From an uncultured Prevotella sp. (GTDB lineage Bacteria > Bacteroidota > Bacteroidia > Bacteroidales > Bacteroidaceae), in contig CAAFRM010000160.1 in the NCBI GenBank assembly GCA_900765465.1, positions 1 through 9,715 of the forward strand: a stretch of 9,715 nucleotides of DNA, in the 5' to 3' direction. Each line of letters opens with the position of its first letter. Position 1 is the first letter of the stretch. Shown piece after piece: positions 1-4,615 of the stretch. The notes below the pieces were generated by a model. It was not told the origin of the DNA and searched no databases. It saw nothing but the letters and a program-made list of their open reading frames with translations. The position numbers and the translations under genes were made by a program.

Positions 1-1
1 C

Positions 2-133
2 TATACCATCATGAGGTATCTGGGGCATCAGAACATCAACACCACGCAGCGATATGCGCATATCACGAACCAGATGCTATCCAGCGCCAGCCATCTGCTG
101 AACTATCAGCTCAAGGGTTTAGCAGCCTGCTAG
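2..133 (+). CDS. Tyrosine recombinase/integrase, C-terminal fragment (5' end outside window)
   Basis: The reading frame is open from the left edge and encodes 43 residues before a TAG stop. It contains LGHQNINTTQRYAHIT, the terminal motif of the phage-integrase/XerC-D family. The LGH...TT segment carries the last catalytic histidine, and the Tyr of QRYAH is the expected nucleophile that forms the 3'-phosphotyrosyl intermediate during site-specific recombination. After the Tyr there are about 25 residues, a normal tail length. The N-terminal SAM-like domain and the catalytic Arg/Lys lie outside the window, so I cannot tell a housekeeping Xer protein from a mobile-element integrase. No tRNA or obvious att duplication is visible next to it. 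Family assignment is secure; biological role is unknown. Confidence 0.85.
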   Translation, partial: YTIMRYLGHQNINTTQRYAHITNQMLSSASHLLNYQLKGLAAC

Positions 134-149
134 GCTTCTGAAAGTATTT

Positions 150-248
150 TCCCACAGATTACACAGATTTACACAGATCTTTCCCCGTCCCAGCGGATTT
201 GAAATTCCACAAGCCTTGAATCTGTGCAAATCTGTGGAATCTGTGGGA
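150..248. repeat. Long imperfect inverted repeat built from ACACAGATT units
   Basis: The left arm is 150-178 and the right arm 220-248. The right arm matches the reverse complement of the left at 27 of 29 positions, with a 41-base spacer. Each arm contains three copies of a CAGATT-type word spaced about 9-10 bp apart (CACAGATT, ACACAGATTT, ACACAGAT). It lies between the recombinase stop and the yggS terminator. From memory, CACAGATT-rich repeats of this type are scattered through many Bacteroidota genomes, but I cannot verify copy number here. It could fold as a cruciform or RNA hairpin. Confidence 0.8.
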
Positions 249-255
249 CAAAGAA

Positions 256-292
256 AAATCCCTAGGCGATATCAGCTATCGTCTAGGGATTT
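256..292 (-). terminator. Rho-independent terminator downstream of yggS
   Basis: The left stem arm is 256-271 and the right arm 277-292, with loop TCAGC. The 16-bp stem is perfect except for one position, which is G-T or A-C depending on the strand. On the minus strand the stem is followed by TTTTTCTTT, fitting termination of the yggS transcript that ends 18 bases before it. On the plus strand it is followed by an AT-rich stretch, so it may also stop readthrough from the recombinase. Confidence 0.85.
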
Positions 293-309
293 ATTATATC
301 CTTTTATAC

Positions 310-981
310 TTAATAGATTCTAGGACCGAAGATGGTAGTACCCACACGCACCATCGTACTGCCGTGCTTGACAGCGATATGATAGTCGTGGCTCATACCC
401 CAGCTGCGCTCGCAGAAGGCATCATCATCGGCGAAATACTTTGCCTTTACCTCATCGAAGAACTTGGCAGCCTCATCAAATTCAGAGGCAATCTGCTGTT
501 CATCATCGGTATTCGATGCCATCATCATCAAGCCGCATATCTGCACATGAGGCATCTCTCTCCACTCGCCAGCCTCCAGGAGTTCACGGCAGGCATCGAG
601 CGAAAGCCCCGATTTGGTATCTTCCTCCGCAATATGCAGTTCCAGCAACACCTTCACCACGCGGTCGTGCTTGGCTGCCTGCTTGTTAATCTCCTTCAGG
701 AGCTTCAGGCTATCCACCGACTCAACCATGGAGATATAAGGAGCAATGTACTTCACCTTGTTAGTCTGCAGATGACCGATGAAATGCCACTGGATATCTT
801 CAGGCAGGGAAGCCACCTTCTTGGCGAGTTCCTGCTCATGGCTCTCGCCAAAGATGCGCTGCCCCTCGGCATACGCCGCCTCAATAAACTCGTTGGGATG
901 AAACTTGCTGATGGCTACAAGGCTAACCCCTGCAGGCAAGCTGCCCAACACTTCATGAAGATTTCCTTTTACATCATACAT
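310..981 (-). CDS. yggS: YggS family PLP homeostasis protein
   Basis: This 223-residue protein belongs to the YggS/PROSC/YBL036c family. These are single-domain TIM-barrel proteins that bind pyridoxal 5'-phosphate and buffer its cellular level rather than catalyse a known reaction. Visible hallmarks are AISKFHPNEF with the PLP Schiff-base lysine at about K26, GQRIFGESHEQEL, IQWHFIGHLQTNKVKYI, GLMMMAS, and near the C-terminus SWGMSHDY followed by KHGSTMVRVGTTIFG, the phosphate-binding end of the barrel. Length is normal for the family. The ATG is preceded on the minus strand by GGAGGAA with a 5-base gap, which supports this start. It lies 18 bases after the DUF4494 gene in the same direction, so the two are probably one operon ending at the hairpin 256-292. 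No key residue appears missing. Confidence 0.96.
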   Translation of the reverse strand: MYDVKGNLHEVLGSLPAGVSLVAISKFHPNEFIEAAYAEGQRIFGESHEQELAKKVASLPEDIQWHFIGHLQTNKVKYIAPYISMVESVDSLKLLKEINKQAAKHDRVVKVLLELHIAEEDTKSGLSLDACRELLEAGEWREMPHVQICGLMMMASNTDDEQQIASEFDEAAKFFDEVKAKYFADDDAFCERSWGMSHDYHIAVKHGSTMVRVGTTIFGPRIY

Positions 982-986
982 AGTTC

Positions 987-993
987 TTCCTCC
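987..993 (-). promoter_or_regulatory. Shine-Dalgarno site of yggS
   Basis: The minus strand reads GGAGGAA five bases before the yggS ATG, inside the 18-base gap after the DUF4494 stop. A strong SD is uncommon in Bacteroidota, where most start regions are only A-rich. Here it fixes the start and would allow independent initiation on the bicistronic mRNA. Confidence 0.7.
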
Positions 994-999
994 CTCTCT

Positions 1000-1503
1000 T
1001 TACTGATTCTGCTGCTCGTACTCAGGCACGTCGTTCTTCTCCTCCTTCTTGTCGCCAGGAGCGTGGTGCTCGAAAACATCCATCAGCTTGGTCTCGTTCA
1101 AGCCTACTACATCATAGTCGATCATGGTCTTGCCCATCACCTCGTCGATATAGCGGAGTGCACGAGCCAGAGACTTAGCCTGTACGAGATATGTAACGTT
1201 AGAGCGCTTCTCCTTTTCAGACTTTTCATCGATGGTGATGAACTGGAGCTTAGCCTTGTACCACTTGTCATCATCATCAATATCGCTGAAGAAGATCTCT
1301 CCATAGCAAGCCTTACCGATACCGCTGACCTTCAACTCGCCGCTTACATAGACAGACATCTCGTCGATAATAGCGCTCTCTGCCTCGGTGAAACTCAGGG
1401 CATCAACCACGTATGCTTCAGAAACCACCTTTTCCGAACCATCCTCCATTGTCTTCTGATATTTAACCTTTGTCTCAAACCAAGTGCTTGTTCTACTTCT
1501 CAT
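1000..1503 (-). CDS. DUF4494 domain-containing protein
   Basis: This is a 167-residue soluble protein without a signal peptide or membrane segment. It fits the Bacteroidetes-restricted DUF4494 family: it opens MRSRTSTWFETKVKYQKT, continues with YVVDALSFTEAE, an EIFFSD segment, WYKAKLQFITIDEK and TYLVQA, and ends with IDYDVVGLNETKLMDVFEH. The family has no established function. The body predicts mixed beta strands and helices. The last 17 or so residues (PGDKKEEKNDVPEYEQQNQ) are charged and probably disordered. It is the first gene of the operon with yggS. Family membership rests on my recall of homologues, and no biochemical role should be read from it. The ATG lies about 110 bases downstream of the minus promoter at 1620-1650, with no strong SD but an A/G-rich leader. 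Confidence 0.88.
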   Translation of the reverse strand: MRSRTSTWFETKVKYQKTMEDGSEKVVSEAYVVDALSFTEAESAIIDEMSVYVSGELKVSGIGKACYGEIFFSDIDDDDKWYKAKLQFITIDEKSEKEKRSNVTYLVQAKSLARALRYIDEVMGKTMIDYDVVGLNETKLMDVFEHHAPGDKKEEKNDVPEYEQQNQ

Positions 1504-1577
1504 AATTTCTTTTCCTTTTACTAATGTTTAAAATCTTTGTTTTATTATCCTTTTCCAGACTACCTCTTCCCTTTCCA

Positions 1578-1593
1578 CCTATTATATGATAGG
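1578..1593. promoter_or_regulatory. 16-bp near-palindrome in the DUF4494-yggS leader
   Basis: CCTATTATATGATAGG matches its own reverse complement at 14 of 16 positions. It lies between the predicted minus-strand start of transcription (about 1613) and the DUF4494 start codon. It could be a repressor site or a weak RNA hairpin. It has no flanking T tract, so it is unlikely to be a terminator. Function is inferred only from position and symmetry. Confidence 0.35.
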
Positions 1594-1619
1594 CAGGGTG
1601 AAAGCGCCGAAAGATGATG

Positions 1620-1650
1620 CAAAGTTATAAAAAAGAATGGAGAAGAACAA
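1620..1650 (-). promoter_or_regulatory. Bacteroidetes-type promoter for DUF4494-yggS
   Basis: The minus strand carries TAACTTTG (1620-1627), matching the TAnnTTTG -7 consensus. A TTG at 1648-1650 lies 20 bases upstream, in the expected -33 place. The predicted transcription start is near 1613, giving a leader of about 110 nt before the DUF4494 ATG. Confidence 0.65.
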
Positions 1651-1696
1651 CAGAATAAAGAGTTTTTTACTAAAAAATCAAATTTTAACCCAATCT

Positions 1697-1729
1697 ATTA
1701 CGTATTTTCAATGAAATTACGTATCTTTG
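1697..1729 (+). promoter_or_regulatory. Promoter of the aminotransferase, overlapped by a direct repeat
   Basis: TATCTTTG at 1722-1729 fits the -7 consensus TAnnTTTG. No TTTG occurs at the expected -33 place. Instead that place is covered by ATTACGTAT (1697-1705), repeated at 1716-1724 with a 19-bp period so that the second copy overlaps the -7 element. Transcription should begin near 1735, leaving a leader of about 100 nt before the ATG at 1838. The absence of a good -33 box and the paired repeats suggest dependence on, or blocking by, a DNA-binding protein, but this is inference. Confidence 0.6.
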
Positions 1730-1837
1730 CAGTCGATTTGCGAGATATTGTTTCATCTGATAAGGCTGGGTAAGTACCGTGCCTGGAAGAGGAAACTGCT
1801 TGCTAGGGTTAATAACAGAAAGAATTATTTAGAAAAG

Positions 1838-3049
1838 ATGCCAGAAATATCTGTACGCGGTCTTGAAATGCCAGAGTCACCTATCAGAAAGTTGGCTCCA
1901 CTGGCTGCCGCAGCAAAGAAACGTGGAGTAAAGGTATATCACCTCAATATTGGTCAGCCTGACCTGCCTACTCCACAGTGTGGTCTCGATGCGCTGAAAC
2001 ACATCGACCGCACCATCTTGGAGTATTCTCCAAGTCAGGGCTATCTCAGTTATCGTGAGAAGCTAGTAGATTATTACAAGAAATTCAACATCAACGTTAC
2101 TGCCGATGATATCATCATCACATCGGGAGGTTCTGAGGCTGTGCTCTTCTCGTTCATGAGTTGCTTGAACCCAGGAGACGAGATCATCGTGCCAGAACCA
2201 GCATACGCTAACTATATGGCGTTCGCCATCTCGGCGGGTGCCAAGATCCGTACCATCGCCACTACCATCGAGGAAGGTTTCTCCCTGCCTAAGGTGGAGA
2301 AGTTTGAGGAACTCATCAATGAGCGCACCCGTGCCATCCTGATCTGTAACCCGAACAACCCTACCGGATATCTCTATACCCGCAGAGAGATGAACCAGAT
2401 TCGCGACCTGGTGAAGAAGTATGATCTCTACCTCTTCTCTGATGAGGTTTACCGCGAGTATATCTATACCGGCAGCCCTTACATCAGTGCGATGCACCTG
2501 GAGGGTATCGAGCAGAATACCGTGCTCATCGACTCTGTATCCAAGCGATACAGCGAGTGTGGTATCCGTGTGGGTGCCCTGATTACCAAGAATGCCGAGA
2601 TCCGCAAGGCTGTGATGAAGTTCTGTCAGGCTCGCCTCTCTCCTCCACTGATCGGTCAGATTGTTGCCGAGGCTTCACTCGATGCACCCGAGGAGTACTA
2701 TCGCGATGTATATGATGAGTACGTGGAGCGCCGTAAGTGCCTGATTGATGGCCTCAACCGTATTCCGGGCGTTTACTCTCCTATCCCAATGGGTGCCTTC
2801 TACACCGTAGCCAAGTTGCCTATCGATGACTCAGACAAGTTCTGCCGTTGGTGTCTGGAAGAGTTTGAATATGAGGGCGAGACCGTGATGATGGCTCCAG
2901 CCTCAGGTTTCTATACCACTCCTGGAGCCGGAAGAAACCAGGTGCGCATGGCCTACGTATTGAAGAAAGACGACCTGAACAGAGCCCTCGTAGTGCTTGC
3001 CAAGGCACTGGAGGCTTATCCGGGAAGAGTGGAGGATGAAGGACTGTAA
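1838..3049 (+). CDS. PLP-dependent class I aminotransferase (aspartate aminotransferase-like)
   Basis: The 403-residue product is a fold-type I aminotransferase that would transfer amino groups between an amino acid and a 2-oxo acid in the cytosol. Visible motifs in order are NIGQPDLPTP near residue 38, IITSGGSEAVLFSF (PLP phosphate pocket) and PEPAYANY, NPNNPTG with the pyridine-contacting Asn at about N174, FSDEVYREY with D202 and Y205, SVSKRYSECGIRVG with the Schiff-base lysine at K236, and a C-terminal NQVRMAYV whose Arg should hold the substrate carboxylate. Length is normal. I chose the ATG at 1838. An upstream in-frame extension to a TTG at 1727 has no family similarity and begins inside the -7 promoter element. 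The substrate is not decidable from sequence: aspartate is the usual label, and other amino acids are possible. There is no terminator before the following permease gene, so the two may be co-transcribed. Confidence 0.94.
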   Translation: MPEISVRGLEMPESPIRKLAPLAAAAKKRGVKVYHLNIGQPDLPTPQCGLDALKHIDRTILEYSPSQGYLSYREKLVDYYKKFNINVTADDIIITSGGSEAVLFSFMSCLNPGDEIIVPEPAYANYMAFAISAGAKIRTIATTIEEGFSLPKVEKFEELINERTRAILICNPNNPTGYLYTRREMNQIRDLVKKYDLYLFSDEVYREYIYTGSPYISAMHLEGIEQNTVLIDSVSKRYSECGIRVGALITKNAEIRKAVMKFCQARLSPPLIGQIVAEASLDAPEEYYRDVYDEYVERRKCLIDGLNRIPGVYSPIPMGAFYTVAKLPIDDSDKFCRWCLEEFEYEGETVMMAPASGFYTTPGAGRNQVRMAYVLKKDDLNRALVVLAKALEAYPGRVEDEGL

Positions 3050-3062
3050 GGAAGTGAAGAAC

Positions 3063-3088
3063 GAAGAGTGAAGAGTGAAGAGTGAAGA
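3063..3088. repeat. GAAGAGT heptamer tandem repeat
   Basis: Three perfect GAAGAGT units plus a partial GAAGA lie 14 bases after the aminotransferase stop. A degenerate GAAGTGAAGAAC stretch precedes them. One GAAGAGT also occurs inside the coding 3' end at 3024-3030, so the tract may have grown from the gene end. Confidence 0.9.
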
Positions 3089-3111
3089 ATTCAATAGTCT
3101 AAGCTAATCAT

Positions 3112-3150
3112 AAAGTTCAAAATTCAAAGTTCAAAGTTCAAAGTTCAAAG
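3112..3150. repeat. AAAGTTC heptamer tandem repeat abutting a start codon
   Basis: Five 7-base units (AAAGTTC, AAAATTC, then three AAAGTTC) and a partial AAAG end five bases before the permease ATG at 3156. The tract fills the region where a ribosome would bind. Change in copy number by slippage would alter this leader without touching the reading frame. Confidence 0.92.
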
Positions 3151-3155
3151 TAAAT

Positions 3156-4403
3156 ATGAATTTTCCTCTGTTTATAGCAAAGAGATTATATCGTGATCAG
3201 GGCGACAAACGTAAGGTTTCTCGCCCTGCTATTCATATTGCCACAGCCGGTGTTGCCATCGGACTTGCCATCATGGTCATGTCGGTATGCGTGGTGCTGG
3301 GATTCAAGCACACCATCCGCGACAAGGTGATTGGCTTCGGAAGCCATATCCAGGTGGCCGACTTCATGACCCTGCAGCAGCAGAACCAGTATCCGGTGGT
3401 GATGAACGACTCGATGGTGAAGGTGCTCCAGAAGATTCCGGGCGTGAAACATGTGCAGCGCTTTGCCATGAAAGAAGGAATCCTCAAGACCGACAACGAT
3501 TTCCTGGGCGTAGTGCTCAAGGGTGTGGGACCGGATTTCGATTCTACCTTCATCCATCAGAACATGGTGGAAGGAAGCATACCGAAGTTTGATGACAAAG
3601 CCAGCCATAACCAGATTCTGATTTCCAAGCTGATGGCAGACAAGTTGAAGCTGAAGAACGGCGAGCGTATCTTCGCCTACTTCATCGACAACCAGGGCGT
3701 GAGAATGCGCCGGTTCACCATCGCAGGCATCTACGAGACCAATCTCAAGAAATATGATGAACTGATGGTCTATACCGACCTCTATACAGCCGTGAAGCTG
3801 AATGGATGGGAGGATGACCAGGCAAGCGGTGCCGAGCTGACCGTGAAGGACTTCGACAAGCTCAACGAGACGGAAGACTATGTTATCAATAAGGTGAACC
3901 GTACCGTAGATCATTACGGAGAAACCTACAGCAGCGCCACCATCAAGGAGCTGAATCCGAACATCTTCCAATGGCTCAGCCTGATGGACCTGAATGTATG
4001 GATTATCCTGGGACTGATGCTCATCGTGGCAGGCGTAACGATGATCAGCGGATTGCTCATCATCATCCTGGAGCGCACTTCGATGATTGGAGTGATGAAA
4101 GCCCTGGGTGCCCGCAACAAGACCATCCGCCACACCTTCCTCTGGTTTGCCGTATTCATCATCGGCAAGGGAATGCTGCTTGGCAATGTCATCGGACTGG
4201 GACTTCTTGCCCTGCAGCATTTCACGGGAATGGTGAAGCTCGATGCCCAGACTTACTACGTAAGTACGGTACCGGTGGAGTTCAACTGGCTCTTCATCGT
4301 GGCACTTAACGTAGCCACCCTCCTCATCAGCATCTTCATGCTGGTAGCGCCAAGTTACCTCATCTCTCATATTCATCCAGCCAAATCGATGAGATACGAA
4401 TAG
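3156..4403 (+). CDS. FtsX/LolC-E-like ABC transporter permease
   Basis: This 415-residue inner-membrane protein has the architecture of LolC/LolE permeases, which with the LolD ATPase release lipoproteins from the inner membrane toward the outer membrane. A short basic N-terminus (NFPLFIAKRLYRDQGDKRK) leads into TM1 at about residues 27-49. A large periplasmic MacB/PCD-type domain follows (about 50-275), then TM2 (281-304), TM3 (327-353) and TM4 (376-399). The FtsX signature ERTSMIGVMKALGARNKTI lies just after TM2 and is the cytoplasmic coupling region. The protein ends HPAKSMRYE, matching the typical LolC/E tail. No ATPase partner gene is adjacent, so it must be encoded elsewhere; in Bacteroidota this is common. 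The start ATG follows the AAAGTTC repeat tract and has no SD. MacB-like export of something other than lipoproteins is a less likely alternative. Confidence 0.9.
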   Translation: MNFPLFIAKRLYRDQGDKRKVSRPAIHIATAGVAIGLAIMVMSVCVVLGFKHTIRDKVIGFGSHIQVADFMTLQQQNQYPVVMNDSMVKVLQKIPGVKHVQRFAMKEGILKTDNDFLGVVLKGVGPDFDSTFIHQNMVEGSIPKFDDKASHNQILISKLMADKLKLKNGERIFAYFIDNQGVRMRRFTIAGIYETNLKKYDELMVYTDLYTAVKLNGWEDDQASGAELTVKDFDKLNETEDYVINKVNRTVDHYGETYSSATIKELNPNIFQWLSLMDLNVWIILGLMLIVAGVTMISGLLIIILERTSMIGVMKALGARNKTIRHTFLWFAVFIIGKGMLLGNVIGLGLLALQHFTGMVKLDAQTYYVSTVPVEFNWLFIVALNVATLLISIFMLVAPSYLISHIHPAKSMRYE

Positions 4404-4445
4404 GATTCATGGCTGATGAATAAATGATTCACGATAGATGAATAA
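4404..4445. repeat. 22-bp-period tandem repeat directly after the permease stop
   Basis: Copies 4404-4423 and 4426-4445 share GATTCA at the left and GATGAATAA at the right, differing only in the five middle bases, and are separated by AT. Each copy is itself a small dyad (ATTCA...TGAAT). It begins at the base after the TAG stop. This may be a decayed duplication or paired protein sites. Confidence 0.7.
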
Positions 4446-4453
4446 GTGTAAAA

Positions 4454-4495
4454 TTATCCCATTATTGTCACTAGTAAATGGCAATAATGGGATAA
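4454..4495. terminator. Strong stem-loop after the permease gene, likely terminator
   Basis: Arms 4454-4467 and 4482-4495 are perfectly complementary over 14 bp. Three more pairs (one wobble) extend inwards to leave an 8-base loop. It lies 50 bases after the permease stop and upstream of the ligase promoter. The plus strand lacks an immediate T tract (ATATATTTTT comes about ten bases later), so it may terminate poorly or act mainly as a 3'-end stabiliser. Confidence 0.6.
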
Positions 4496-4549
4496 AACTA
4501 TATATTTTTACCTAGTTTCTAAAATATTTTACGCTAATCTATAAAATAA

Positions 4550-4615
4550 TGCACATTTTATTTTGCGGTGTGCAGTATTTTCTGTACCTTTGCACAAAAT
4601 TTTGTTAATTGTGCA
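4550..4615. promoter_or_regulatory. Operator-like array: two copies of TGCACA-N13-TGTGCA
   Basis: TGCACA at 4550-4555 pairs with TGTGCA at 4569-4574, and TGCACA at 4591-4596 pairs with TGTGCA at 4610-4615. Both inverted repeats have exactly 13-base spacers and are 41 bp apart, about four helical turns. The first spacer contains the -33 TTTG. The second repeat starts on the last two bases of the -7 element and runs to the base before the start codon ATG (4616). The second repeat is longer, TTGCACAA/TTGTGCAA. The whole set is symmetric about 4582/4583. This is strong positional evidence for a dimeric regulator binding at two sites; the regulator is unknown. Confidence 0.6.
4562..4592 (+). promoter_or_regulatory. 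Canonical Bacteroidetes promoter of the ligase pair
   Basis: TTTG at 4562-4565 is followed after exactly 19 bases by TACCTTTG at 4585-4592. This matches the -33/-7 consensus for the Bacteroidetes primary sigma factor. Transcription should begin near 4599, giving a leader of only about 17 nt before the ATG at 4616. Confidence 0.85.

Noticed and set aside
364..1524. 386-codon open frame on the plus strand opposite yggS and DUF4494
   Set aside because: It is antisense to two recognisable genes, runs across their intergenic gap, has no recognisable domain, and its His/Leu-rich composition reflects the complementary codons.
1727..1837. 37-residue N-terminal extension of the aminotransferase from a TTG
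   Set aside because: It starts within the -7 promoter element, before the predicted transcript start, and has no family similarity.
1735..1837. Riboswitch in the aminotransferase leader
   Set aside because: The leader is about 100 nt, but I see no conserved riboswitch core, no strong stem and no terminator/antiterminator pair.
3063..3150. Short repeats as a CRISPR array
   Set aside because: Units are 7 bp and contiguous with no unique spacers, and no cas genes are present.
3186..4376. 396-codon open frame on the minus strand opposite the permease
   Set aside because: It is in perfect codon register with the permease and rich in His and Glu. It has no start context and no domain, so it is a coding shadow.
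4568..4615. 16-residue extension of ligase 1 from a GTG
   Set aside because: It lies between the -33 and -7 elements and the ATG, mostly untranscribed, and copy 2 has no counterpart.
4550..4615. Classical Crp or FNR binding sites at the ligase promoter
   Set aside because: The half-sites are TGCACA/TGTGCA with 13- or 16-base spacers, not TGTGA-N6-TCACA or TTGAT-N4-ATCAA. A link with the nearby Crp/Fnr gene stays only a possibility.
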